From: Bacteroidales bacterium
Lineage (GTDB): Bacteria > Bacteroidota > Bacteroidia > Bacteroidales > WCHB1-69
Direction: 5' to 3'
Assembly (NCBI GenBank): GCA_017527945.1
Contig: JAFXPL010000111.1
Coordinates: 1-64,000, forward strand
Length of the DNA stretch: 64,000 nt
Part shown: in pieces, positions 43,874 through 51,858 of the stretch
Layout of the letters: each line of letters opens with the position of its first letter
Position numbering within the stretch: the stretch's first letter is position 1
Translations under genes and position numbers: made by a program
The notes under the pieces: generated by a model
Database searches by the model: none
What the model was told of the DNA's origin: nothing
Seen by the model: the letters and a program-made list of their open reading frames with translations, nothing else

Positions 43874-44827
43874 ATGGAGAAAATTGAGAATTACACGAAG
43901 AAAGACACCCGTTCGGGGTTCGGAGCCGGCTTAATGGAAGCCGCACAACGCAATGAGAACATTTTCGCCTTGACGGCGGACGTCACGGGAAGCGTGAAAA
44001 TGGGCGACTTCAAGGCCGCCTATCCGGAGCGTTTCATCCAGTGCGGCATCGCAGAGGCCAACATGATCGGCATTTCCGCCGGTTTGGCCCTGAGCGGCAA
44101 GGTTCCCTTCGCCAGCGCATTCGCCGGATTCATCTCCGGGCGTGTCTATGACCAGATTCGCATGACGGTGGCCTACTCGAACCTGAACGTCAAGATCGGC
44201 GCGTCGCACTCCGGCATTACCGTGGGCGAAGACGGTGCCACACACCAAATGATGGAGGACCTCGGGCTGATGAAGATGCTGCCGAACATGGTGGTGCTCA
44301 ACCCCTGCGACTACAACCAGACCAAGATGGCGACCATTGCGGCGGCCGAGTACAACGGTCCTGTCTATATCCGCTTCGGCCGCCCGGCAGTGCCAAACTT
44401 CACCGAGGAGAACAAGCCGTTCGTCATCGGGAAGGCGGAAGTGATGCAGGAAGGGACGGATGTGACCATCTTCGCCACTGGCCATCTGGTGTTCCCCGCG
44501 CTTCAGGCTGCCGACATGCTGCGCGAAAAGGGCATCTCCGCAGAGGTTGTCAACATCGCGACCATCAAGCCGTTAGACGAGGAGACGATTCTGAACAGCG
44601 TCCGCAAGACCGGTTGCGCCGTCACCGCCGAGGAGCATTTCCTCAACGGCGGCATGGGCGACTCCGTCTGCCAGTGCTTGAGCCGCAACCTGCCCGCGCC
44701 CGTGGAGATGATCGGCGTTGACGACCATTTCGGCGAAAGCGGCACCCCCGATGAACTGCTGGCTCACTTCGGCTTGGACAAAGAGCACATTGCCGAGGCC
44801 TGCCAAAAGGCCATATCACGTAAATAA
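43874..44827 (+). CDS. Transketolase C-terminal half (split transketolase beta subunit)
   Basis: 317 residues covering the pyrimidine-binding and C-terminal domains only: IAEANMIGISAGLALSGK, HSGITVGEDGATHQ and IRFGRPAVP are typical of the split transketolase second subunit. The thiamine-diphosphate pyrophosphate-binding N-terminal half (~280 residues), needed for a whole active site, is not encoded next to it. Expected to transfer two-carbon units in the pentose phosphate pathway together with that partner. 15 nt separate it from the ECF sigma gene, so they may share the promoter. Confidence 0.92.
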   Translation: MEKIENYTKKDTRSGFGAGLMEAAQRNENIFALTADVTGSVKMGDFKAAYPERFIQCGIAEANMIGISAGLALSGKVPFASAFAGFISGRVYDQIRMTVAYSNLNVKIGASHSGITVGEDGATHQMMEDLGLMKMLPNMVVLNPCDYNQTKMATIAAAEYNGPVYIRFGRPAVPNFTEENKPFVIGKAEVMQEGTDVTIFATGHLVFPALQAADMLREKGISAEVVNIATIKPLDEETILNSVRKTGCAVTAEEHFLNGGMGDSVCQCLSRNLPAPVEMIGVDDHFGESGTPDELLAHFGLDKEHIAEACQKAISRK

Positions 44828-44842
44828 CCTAAAACCAATAAG

Positions 44843-45400
44843 ATGCCGGAAATCACCGACGAATTCATCCTGTCGCTTTTCAGCAATGAGAAGACCAAGG
44901 AGAAAGCTTTCGAGATGCTGCTGAAAAAATATCAGAAGCACATCTACTACAACGCGCGGCGCATCACGACCATCCACGAGGACGCGGACGACGTGACGCA
45001 GAACGTGTGCATCAAAATATGGAAAAACCTGGACAAATTCCGCAATGAATCGAGCTTGAAGACTTGGATTACCAGAATTTGCGTCAACGAGGCGCTCACC
45101 TACATCGAAAAGAAGAAACGGTTGCTGAACTTGGACGACGACAACTACACCGACTTCCTCTTAGTGAGCCAGGCGGACACCAGCACGATGACCCCGAGCC
45201 AGATCGAACAGTTCCTTCAGGAGGAAATCACGAAACTTCCTCCGAAGCAACGCGCTGTCTTCACGATGCGCTACTACGATGAAACGCCCTACGCGGAAAT
45301 GTCGAAGATTTTCGACACTTCCGAGAGCGCGTTGAAAGCTTCCTATCATTTCGCCGCAGAAAAAATCAAAAAAAATATTTCCGAGCGTTTAACCTTTTAG
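44843..45400 (+). CDS. ECF-family RNA polymerase sigma factor
   Basis: 185 residues. Sigma-2 region with EDADDVTQNVCIKIWKNLDKFR (about residues 46-68) followed by SSLKTWITRICVNEALTYI. Sigma-4 region with LPPKQRAVFTMRYYDETPYAEMS then ALKASYH as the recognition helix. No sigma-3, as usual for ECF factors. It is followed by a single-TM protein (candidate regulator) and a small exported protein, the common arrangement of Bacteroidota ECF loci. Confidence 0.94.
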   Translation: MPEITDEFILSLFSNEKTKEKAFEMLLKKYQKHIYYNARRITTIHEDADDVTQNVCIKIWKNLDKFRNESSLKTWITRICVNEALTYIEKKKRLLNLDDDNYTDFLLVSQADTSTMTPSQIEQFLQEEITKLPPKQRAVFTMRYYDETPYAEMSKIFDTSESALKASYHFAAEKIKKNISERLTF

Positions 45401-45438
45401 CGATCCCAAAGTCATAGAATCGTAATTTCATTAGCGTT

Positions 45439-45768
45439 ATGATTGACTTAGAGAATATAGACAAGACAGAACATTATCAGATTCCCGAAAACTATTTCGA
45501 GGAACTGCCTGGTCGGGTGATGGCCAACATCAAACACGACCAGCACAAGCGCAGAACCATCATCTCCTCGGCCGTAGCCGCCGTGGCTGTGGTCGCCATT
45601 GCCGCCGGTATCTTTTTTACCGTCAACACGCCCGAAAAAGAACCCGCCGTCACGCAGACCCAGCAAATCGCCGCCACAGACGTGGAGGAGGAAGCCTTGG
45701 AGACCGTAGCCACCGACTACTATAGTGAGGAGTTGGCCATGATGGACTACTATCAATACGTTTATTAA
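45439..45768 (+). CDS. Single-TM protein, candidate anti-sigma partner
   Basis: 109 residues. The N-terminal motif YQIPENYFEELPGRVM is common in short proteins encoded after ECF sigma factors in Bacteroidota. One TM lies at about residues 42-61, followed by a ~45-residue acidic periplasmic tail ending in Tyr-rich sequence. Orientation N-in fits sequestration of the sigma factor, but there is no classic anti-sigma domain, so the role is inferred from position and topology. Confidence 0.72.
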   Translation: MIDLENIDKTEHYQIPENYFEELPGRVMANIKHDQHKRRTIISSAVAAVAVVAIAAGIFFTVNTPEKEPAVTQTQQIAATDVEEEALETVATDYYSEELAMMDYYQYVY

Positions 45769-45785
45769 CCTAAAAAGTGAATATT

Positions 45786-46292
45786 ATGAAAAGACTATGG
45801 ATCACACTGGTTGTCATCGTTATGGGAGCAACCTCAGCACTCTTCGCACAAGAAAAGAGTCCTGCCGTTATGGTAAAAGAACGTCTCAACTACATGCGGA
45901 CGAACCTCACGCTGAGCGGTTCGGAGAACCAAAATTTCTGGAAAGTGTATGAGGAATACCTGAACGCGGAACTGAAGGCGATGGACACCTACCGCAAGAA
46001 CCTGGAGAAACAGGGCATCAAGTTAGGCGCGTCGGGAACCAACAAGGAAATCATCGACAAGCTGAACGACAAGCAGCTCACCTATCTGCAAGACCAGAAG
46101 TTCGAACTGCGCAAGAATTTGCTCAATCTCGAAAATTCCTACTACAAAAAATACAAAGCCATTCTCAGCCCGAAGACCATCCAGAACTTTTACAACTTGG
46201 AGTATAGGTATAAAAAGACTCTGACGAGTAAGAAGAAAGAGGTGAAAAAAGAGGATGCGGGTCCTGTGAACACCGGCAAGAAAAAACGCTAA
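45786..46292 (+). CDS. Small periplasmic helical protein of the ECF locus
   Basis: 168 residues from ATG 45786 (a GTG nine bases upstream is possible). The signal peptide ends in LFAQ. The mature protein is almost wholly helical and charged (KERLNYMRTNLTLSGSENQNF...), with a basic C-terminus (GKKKR). It resembles the CpxP/Spy-type or heavy-metal-sensor-like small periplasmic proteins that often follow ECF sigma factors; the match is general. A terminator follows immediately. Confidence 0.7.
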   Translation: MKRLWITLVVIVMGATSALFAQEKSPAVMVKERLNYMRTNLTLSGSENQNFWKVYEEYLNAELKAMDTYRKNLEKQGIKLGASGTNKEIIDKLNDKQLTYLQDQKFELRKNLLNLENSYYKKYKAILSPKTIQNFYNLEYRYKKTLTSKKKEVKKEDAGPVNTGKKKR

Positions 46293-46295
46293 AAG

Positions 46296-46322
46296 AAAGT
46301 GCCCCAACGGCACTTTTTTTTT
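46296..46322 (+). terminator. Intrinsic terminator of the ECF sigma locus
   Basis: An 8-bp stem AAAGTGCC / GGCACTTT with a 5-nt loop, followed by a run of T, directly after the stop codon at 46292. The next promoter begins 2 nt later. Confidence 0.88.
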
Positions 46323-46323
46323 G

Positions 46324-46331
46324 TATTTTTG
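46324..46331 (+). promoter_or_regulatory. Bacteroidota -7 promoter element for crt-hbd
   Basis: TATTTTTG followed by CC, 24 nt before ATG 46355, directly behind the preceding terminator. Confidence 0.65.
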
Positions 46332-46354
46332 CCCCACCTTAAAATCGGAAAAAA

Positions 46355-47134
46355 ATGAAGCAGTACAATTTCCTGAAAATAGAACTTAACGAGCAAGTAT
46401 GCATCCTGACCATTTCTGCACCGAAGTCGCTGAATGCCTTAAATTCCAGCATTTTGGGAGAGATGGACGATTTTCTGTCCACTCTTGACAAAGACATCCG
46501 CGCACTGGTCATCACCGGCGACGGGGAGAAGTCGTTCGTGGCGGGTGCCGACATTTCGGAGATGCAGCCGCTGAACGCATCGGAAGGCGAGCGCTTCGGC
46601 GCTTTCGGAGCCGCTGTTTTCCGCAAAATCGAGACGCTGCCGGTACCGGTCATCGCGGCGGTGAACGGTTTCGCGCTCGGCGGCGGATGCGAACTGGCCT
46701 TGGCCTGCGACATCCGCATCGCCTCCACCCGCGCCAAGTTCGGCCAACCCGAGGTCGGGCTCGGCATCATCCCGGGGTTTTCCGGAACCTACCGCTTAGC
46801 CAAGATTGCCGGCATGGGTGTCGCCAAGGAGCTCATCTTCACTGGCCGCGCCATCAAAGCCGACGAGGCGTTGCGCATCGGTCTGGTCAACGCCGTCTAT
46901 GAGCCCGAGCAGCTCATGGAAGAGGCCATGACCCTCGCCAAGCGCATCGTCAAAAACGCCCCCATCGCCGTGCGCTACGCCAAGGAGTGCATCAACGAAG
47001 AATACGACCTGCCCGCCGACGAGGCCATCGCCTTCGAGAGCCGCATGTTCGGCAAATGCTTCGACACCAAGGACCAGAAGGCCGGCATGACGGCATTCCT
47101 CACCAAACAGGAGGCGCATTTCACCAACGAATAA
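46355..47134 (+). CDS. crt: Enoyl-CoA hydratase / 3-hydroxybutyryl-CoA dehydratase (crotonase)
   Basis: 259 residues. Crotonase fold with oxyanion-hole blocks SFVAGADISEM (residues ~63-73) and NGFALGGGCELALACDIRIAS (~105-125). The catalytic Glu pair lies in GGGCE and QPEVGLGIIPG. It interconverts 3-hydroxyacyl-CoA and enoyl-CoA, most likely 3-hydroxybutyryl-CoA and crotonyl-CoA given that hbd follows 33 nt later. Thiolase, butyryl-CoA dehydrogenase and Etf genes are not in the window. Confidence 0.92.
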   Translation: MKQYNFLKIELNEQVCILTISAPKSLNALNSSILGEMDDFLSTLDKDIRALVITGDGEKSFVAGADISEMQPLNASEGERFGAFGAAVFRKIETLPVPVIAAVNGFALGGGCELALACDIRIASTRAKFGQPEVGLGIIPGFSGTYRLAKIAGMGVAKELIFTGRAIKADEALRIGLVNAVYEPEQLMEEAMTLAKRIVKNAPIAVRYAKECINEEYDLPADEAIAFESRMFGKCFDTKDQKAGMTAFLTKQEAHFTNE

Positions 47135-47167
47135 TCATTTCTAACCCCATTTTAAACCACATCTATT

Positions 47168-48004
47168 ATGAAAATTTGTGTTATAGGTACAGGTACCATG
47201 GCCAAAGGCATTGTGAAGGCTTTCGCCGCCAAGATGCCCGTGGTTATGAAGAGCAGAACCCAGGCCAGCCTCGACAAGGCGATGGGTTCCATTTCCAAAT
47301 CGTACGCCAAACTCGTGGAGAAAGGCAAGATTACGGAGGATGCCATGAACGCTATCCTCGGCAACATCACCACCACCACTGACTATGCCACTTTCGCCGA
47401 TGCCGACCTCGTGATTGAGGCCGCCGTGGAGGACATGCAGCTCAAGAAGGATGTCTTCATGGAACTGGACAAGATTTGCAAGCCGGAGACGATTTTCGCC
47501 ACCAACTCTTCCTCGCTCTCCATCACGGAGATTGCCGCTTGCACTAACCGTCCCGCACAGTTCATCGGCTGCCACTTCTTCAACCCCGCCGACCGCATGG
47601 CATTAGTGGAGGTCATCAAGGGCCAGCTCACCTCCGATGAGACCGCCAAGTGCATCGTCGATCTGACCACCGAAATTGGCAAGACCCCTGTTCCGGTGAA
47701 CGAGGCCCCCGGCTTCGTGGTCAACCGCATCCTCATCCCGATGATCAACGAGGCTGTGGGCATCCTGGCCGACGGCATCGCCTCCGCCGAGGACATCGAC
47801 AAGTGCATGATGCTCGGCGCCAACCACCCCATGGGCCCGCTCGCCTTGGCCGACCTCATCGGCAACGATGTGAACCTCGCCATCATGGAGGTACTCTACA
47901 AGGAGTTCGGCGACCCGAAGTATCGTCCCCACCCGCTGTTGCGCAAGATGGTTCGCGCCGGACTGCTCGGCCGCAAGACGGGCGAAGGCTTCTACAAATA
48001 CTAA
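47168..48004 (+). CDS. hbd: 3-hydroxyacyl-CoA (3-hydroxybutyryl-CoA) dehydrogenase
   Basis: 278 residues. Rossmann motif [10 protein letters not shown] at residues 6-15, then [24 protein letters not shown] with the catalytic His and the family NP motif, and [18 protein letters not shown] and [11 protein letters not shown] at the C-terminus. It interconverts acetoacetyl-CoA and 3-hydroxybutyryl-CoA. The end of beta strand 2 reads VVMKSRT instead of the usual acidic residue that binds the NAD ribose, which hints at NADP(H) use. Operon with crt; a terminator follows. Confidence 0.93.
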   Translation: MKICVIGTGTMAKGIVKAFAAKMPVVMKSRTQASLDKAMGSISKSYAKLVEKGKITEDAMNAILGNITTTTDYATFADADLVIEAAVEDMQLKKDVFMELDKICKPETIFATNSSSLSITEIAACTNRPAQFIGCHFFNPADRMALVEVIKGQLTSDETAKCIVDLTTEIGKTPVPVNEAPGFVVNRILIPMINEAVGILADGIASAEDIDKCMMLGANHPMGPLALADLIGNDVNLAIMEVLYKEFGDPKYRPHPLLRKMVRAGLLGRKTGEGFYKY

Positions 48005-48014
48005 TCGAGAATCA

Positions 48015-48045
48015 AGGGTGTGTCTGCAAAGGCACACCTTTTTTT
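48015..48045 (+). terminator. Intrinsic terminator after hbd
   Basis: An 8-bp stem GGTGTGTC / GGCACACC (one G-T pair) with a 6-nt loop followed by seven T. The T-run extends into the stop codon of the convergent hydE gene. Confidence 0.85.
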
Positions 48046-49099
48046 ATCGTGTCCAGCCCGGCGCATCGCCTCGACTCAACTTTATTTTATAGCCCGTCGC
48101 GGCAATCCTGATTTCCAAGCAGTTGACACACTGAGCTGACTCATCCCCCGTACAGATTTTGTTGTCATAGAGGTCGTATTTCTTGCGAACCGACACAGGG
48201 GAGAGGTTTGGCATCACCACATTGGCACCGGCCATGAGCCCTTTCTCACGACCCGTTTTGTCGATGGTTCCCAACGCCGTAGTGGAAGGAAGCAAAAGGT
48301 CCGGTTTCATCAAACGAAGCAATCCCAACATGAAAAGAGTCTGCGCTGCCGTGCCGCCAGTCTCGTTTGCAAACGGCGTAGCATGGTGTGGCACAAACGG
48401 GCCAATTCCCACCATCTGCGGCTGCAACTTTTTGATAAACAGCATATCCTCAGCCAAATATTCCGCTGTTTGATGCGGTGTGCCCACCATAAAGCCAGTG
48501 CCCACTTGGTAACCAATCTCCTTCAAGTCCCAAAGACACTGAATCCTTCGCTCATACGACATCCAAGCAGGATGCAACATCGCGTAGTGCTGTGCATTCG
48601 CCGTCTCGTGCCGCAGCAGATAGCGGTCAGCTCCCGCATCAAAATACTTTTGGTAACGTTCTTTCGTGCGCTCGCCCAGCGACAAAGTGACCGCACAATC
48701 CGGAAAACGTGCCTTAATGTTGCGAATCAGGCGCACCAACACTTCATCGGTGAAATGCCCGTCTTCCCCACCCTGCATCACAAAAGTCCTGAATCCCAAG
48801 CGGTAGCCTTCTTCGCAACACTCAAGAATGTCCTCTTCGCTTAAACGATACCGCTCCGCACTGGAATTGCTGTGGCGAATGCCGCAGTAATAGCAGTCGT
48901 TGGCGCAATAGTTGGTGATTTCAATCAATCCTCGAAGGAAAACCGACTTTCCGAAAACTTGTTCGCGCACCGCACGCGCCCGTTCGAACAGGAACTGCGC
49001 ATCCTCTTCTGTATGTCGTGAAATCAATTCGACAAATTCCGCTTTTTCGAGAACTTGCAATTCTTCCAACTTGGAAATCAATGTTTTGCAATCTGACAT
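48044..49099 (-). CDS. hydE: [FeFe]-hydrogenase maturase HydE (radical SAM)
   Basis: 351 residues from ATG 49099. Radical SAM motif CANDCYYCG (CxxxCxxC) preceded by RGLIEITNY, as in HydE. RTFVMQGGEDGHFTDE, YLLRHETAN, GFMVGTPHQT and PFVPHHATPF match HydE conserved blocks. HydE helps make the dithiolate ligand of the [FeFe]-hydrogenase H-cluster. The close relative PylB is less likely because no pyrrolysine genes are present and the HydE-type blocks fit better. hydF, hydG and the hydrogenase are not in the window. Confidence 0.88.
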   Translation of the reverse strand: MSDCKTLISKLEELQVLEKAEFVELISRHTEEDAQFLFERARAVREQVFGKSVFLRGLIEITNYCANDCYYCGIRHSNSSAERYRLSEEDILECCEEGYRLGFRTFVMQGGEDGHFTDEVLVRLIRNIKARFPDCAVTLSLGERTKERYQKYFDAGADRYLLRHETANAQHYAMLHPAWMSYERRIQCLWDLKEIGYQVGTGFMVGTPHQTAEYLAEDMLFIKKLQPQMVGIGPFVPHHATPFANETGGTAAQTLFMLGLLRLMKPDLLLPSTTALGTIDKTGREKGLMAGANVVMPNLSPVSVRKKYDLYDNKICTGDESAQCVNCLEIRIAATGYKIKLSRGDAPGWTR

Positions 49100-49118
49100 A
49101 ACGCCTTTTTTTTCGGCA

Positions 49119-49126
49119 ACAAAAAT
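49119..49126 (-). promoter_or_regulatory. Bacteroidota -7 promoter element for hydE
   Basis: TATTTTTG followed by TT, 20 nt before ATG 49099. Confidence 0.55.
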
Positions 49127-49183
49127 ATATTTTTTTAAGATGCAAAAGCGGAAAGAAGGCTCGTCAGCAATCAAAAATATGTG

Positions 49184-49191
49184 TACTTTTG
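49184..49191 (+). promoter_or_regulatory. Bacteroidota -7 promoter element for hemW
   Basis: TACTTTTG followed by CG, 21 nt before ATG 49212. Confidence 0.65.
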
Positions 49192-49211
49192 CGCCCTAAT
49201 TCCAACAAAAG

Positions 49212-50336
49212 ATGGCCGGACTCTATATCCATATCCCTTTCTGCAAGTCAAAATGCGTCTATTGCGGATTCTACTCCACCGTGAACAGCAAGGGCTTAGA
49301 CGATTTCTTGGATGCCCTGACAAAAGAGATGGATTTGCAATGCAAAGGATCAGGTTCCGAAAATTTCCAAACAATCTACTTCGGCGGGGGGACCCCTTCA
49401 TTCCTGCAACCATTCCAGCTTCAACGAATCATAGACGGCATCAGGAACCATTTCGACATAGCCGACAATGCAGAAATCACCATCGAAGCCAACCCCGAAC
49501 AACTCACTGCGGATTACTGCACAAAACTCAAAACATTGGGATTCAATCGTTTAAGCATAGGTATTCAATCTTTTCACGATGAAATCCTCCGTTTCTTAGG
49601 TCGTAGGCACAGCGCAAAAGAGGCACTCTTAGCCGTGGAGAACGCTCATGCAGCCGGATTCGACAAACTCTCCATCGACCTCATCTATGGAGTCAACGAG
49701 CGAGACAATGATTTGTGGGAAAAGGAGTTGAACATAGCTTTCTCCTTGCCGATACGGCATTTTTCCGCCTACGCGCTCACCGTGGAGGAGAATTCGCTGC
49801 TCTATAAGCACATCCAGCATCACCGGAAAGTGGAACCCGACGAAGAGTTGGCCGCCAACCAATACGACATTCTGTGCGAGTCGGTAGCGAAATCCCGCTT
49901 TTCACAGTACGAAGTCTCCAATTTTGCCGTCCCGGGCGGGGAATCGAAACACAATTCCGCCTACTGGATGCGGATTCCGTATCTCGGTCTTGGTCCGGCG
50001 GCGCACTCTTTTGACGGCCTCCACCGATCCTGGAACGCCCCTACCCTATCCGCCTACTTCTCTCAAATCACGGAGAGGAGAACCTTTTTCGAGCGCGAGA
50101 CGCTGACCGACACCGACCGCTACAACGAGTACCTGCTGTTGCGACTGCGCACCCGCGAAGGCATCGACTTGCAGGAAATGTCCCGCATGTTCGGGCCAGA
50201 GCGCACCGCCTCGCTGCTCTGCCATTTCAAGACAGAAGTTCCGAATGAATTTTACGAACACACAGACGAAAAAATACATCTGACCTCGAAAGGTCTTTGG
50301 TTCGCTGACGGGATTGCGGGCGATGCCTTCCTATAG
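49212..50336 (+). CDS. hemW: Radical SAM haem chaperone HemW
   Basis: 374 residues. Starts GLYIHIPFCKSKCVYCGFYS with the CxxxCxxC-x-F signature of HemW and coproporphyrinogen dehydrogenases. IYFGGGTPS, EITIEANPE, LSIGIQSF and HNSAYW blocks follow, and a shortened C-terminal domain ends the protein. HemW-type proteins carry haem rather than oxidise coproporphyrinogen; the distinction from HemN is made on length and the IPFCxxxCxxCxF form. Transcribed alone. Confidence 0.93.
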   Translation: MAGLYIHIPFCKSKCVYCGFYSTVNSKGLDDFLDALTKEMDLQCKGSGSENFQTIYFGGGTPSFLQPFQLQRIIDGIRNHFDIADNAEITIEANPEQLTADYCTKLKTLGFNRLSIGIQSFHDEILRFLGRRHSAKEALLAVENAHAAGFDKLSIDLIYGVNERDNDLWEKELNIAFSLPIRHFSAYALTVEENSLLYKHIQHHRKVEPDEELAANQYDILCESVAKSRFSQYEVSNFAVPGGESKHNSAYWMRIPYLGLGPAAHSFDGLHRSWNAPTLSAYFSQITERRTFFERETLTDTDRYNEYLLLRLRTREGIDLQEMSRMFGPERTASLLCHFKTEVPNEFYEHTDEKIHLTSKGLWFADGIAGDAFL

Positions 50337-50579
50337 CCGCAGAAAAGCGTAGGCTCCCGTCGCCGAAACCTTTTGAGCTCAACCGTTGCGCGAACCTCCG
50401 CATCGCAGCATTAGGACGTCCTTTCCACAGAATCCCTCGCGCGTCATCGGTTCAATCCAGAATCGGTTTCGTTTCAAGTAGTTCATCTCTAATGAATTAT
50501 GCCGATAAAGATAAAAAATTAACACTTCGTTGTAAACATTCAACAATGAATGCAGCATAGAGACGTAAAAGAAAATATG
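50337..50579. other. Intergenic region without recognised gene
   Basis: About 240 nt between hemW and the murG promoter. I see no coding potential, no terminator with a T-tract and no known RNA family. The left part is GC-rich and the right part AT-rich. Confidence 0.5.
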
Positions 50580-50587
50580 TATTTTTG
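50580..50587 (+). promoter_or_regulatory. Bacteroidota -7 promoter element for murG
   Basis: TATTTTTG followed by CC, 22 nt before ATG 50609. Confidence 0.65.
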
Positions 50588-50608
50588 CCGCACCAAAACC
50601 AAACCATT

Positions 50609-51715
50609 ATGGAAAAGAGATACATCATCAGCGGCGGCGGCACCGGCGGCCACATTTTTCCGGCCTTATCCATCGCCAACAAAATCAAGGCAGAAAACCC
50701 AGACGCGAAGATATTGTTCATCGGGGCAAGCGACAAAATGGAGATGCGCCGTGTGCCCGAGGCCGGCTATCCTATTGAAGGGCTGGAAATTTACGGCATC
50801 CACCGAGAGAAGTCGCTCAGCGGGATGATGTGCAACCTGCGCCTGCCTCTGGTGATGTTGCAGGCCATGCGCAAGGCCAAGAAAATCATGCGCGATTTCA
50901 AGCCGGACCTCGCCATCGGGGTCGGAGGGTTTGCCAGCGGTCCCGCACTGAAAGCTGCCAGCCAACTCGGCATCCCGACTTTGCTGCAGGAACAGAACTC
51001 CTATCCCGGCATCACCAACAAGATGCTGGCCAAAAAAGCCAAGACCATTTGCGTGGCTTACGACGGCCTCGAACGCTTCTTCCCGCCGGAAAAAATCATC
51101 AAGACCGGCAACCCCATCCGCAAGGAAATCCTGCAAATGGAGCGCAAGACAGAAGCAGCCTACCGATACTTCAACTTCTCCTCTGAAAAAAGGACCGTCC
51201 TCGTGGTCGGAGGCAGCCTCGGCGCCCGCACCCTCAACCAAACCATGGCCGCCCATCTCGACGAATTCCGCAAGGCCGACCTGCAACTGCTATGGCAGAC
51301 CGGCGAGCAATTTTACCAAAACATCGACCCTGAACTGTTGAAACAACAGGACGAACATATACGCATCGTGCCTTTCATCAAGAACATGAACGACGCTTAC
51401 AGCATAGCGGATGTCATCGTGTCGAGAGCCGGTGCTCTGGCCCTCGCAGAACTGGCCATCGTGGGTGCGCCCACCATTCTCGTGCCGTTCCCTTATGCCG
51501 CCGAAGACCACCAGACATCCAACGCCAAGGCCCTGTCCAGCAAAGACGCCGCCTTGCTCATCCCCGACAAAGAGGCAGCCGAAAAGCTGATTCCCACGCT
51601 CATGCAGCTAACCGAAGACCCGCACCGCATGCAAGTTCTCGGCAACAACATCCGGCAATTCGCCCTTCCCGATGCCATCGACCGAATCTACGAAGAAATC
51701 GTGAAATTAGCCTAA
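50609..51715 (+). CDS. murG: UDP-N-acetylglucosamine transferase MurG
   Basis: 368 residues from ATG 50609. The glycine-rich loop SGGGTGGHIFPAL (residues 8-20) and second loop GVGGFASGPAL, then QEQNSYPG, VVGGSLGA, VSRAGALALAELA and LVPFPYAAEDHQ, are the MurG signature blocks. It adds GlcNAc to lipid I on the inner face of the membrane to make lipid II. It stands alone rather than in the usual cell-wall/division cluster. Confidence 0.95.
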   Translation: MEKRYIISGGGTGGHIFPALSIANKIKAENPDAKILFIGASDKMEMRRVPEAGYPIEGLEIYGIHREKSLSGMMCNLRLPLVMLQAMRKAKKIMRDFKPDLAIGVGGFASGPALKAASQLGIPTLLQEQNSYPGITNKMLAKKAKTICVAYDGLERFFPPEKIIKTGNPIRKEILQMERKTEAAYRYFNFSSEKRTVLVVGGSLGARTLNQTMAAHLDEFRKADLQLLWQTGEQFYQNIDPELLKQQDEHIRIVPFIKNMNDAYSIADVIVSRAGALALAELAIVGAPTILVPFPYAAEDHQTSNAKALSSKDAALLIPDKEAAEKLIPTLMQLTEDPHRMQVLGNNIRQFALPDAIDRIYEEIVKLA

Positions 51716-51793
51716 ACGATTGGCTGTTCAATTTTTGTTCATAAAAACTATCGCCACGGGAGGGCACCTCAACGGAAAAAAAAGTATAATTGC

Positions 51794-51816
51794 AACCCGT
51801 TGGGAGCAACGGGGTT
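51794..51816 (+). other. Hairpin in the murG/purF-like intergenic region
   Basis: Stem AACCCGTTG / CAACGGGGTT with one bulged G and a 4-nt loop, about 80 nt after the murG stop and 43 nt before the next start codon. No T-tract follows. It could be a murG 3' structure or part of the downstream leader. Confidence 0.4.
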
Positions 51817-51858
51817 CCCTCCTCTAAATTATTAGTAATCAAATAAAACCGCAAAATT

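Noticed and set aside
48044..49099. PylB (methylornithine synthase) instead of HydE
   Set aside because: The conserved blocks fit HydE better and no pyl genes are nearby; presence of hydF and hydG elsewhere in the genome would confirm.
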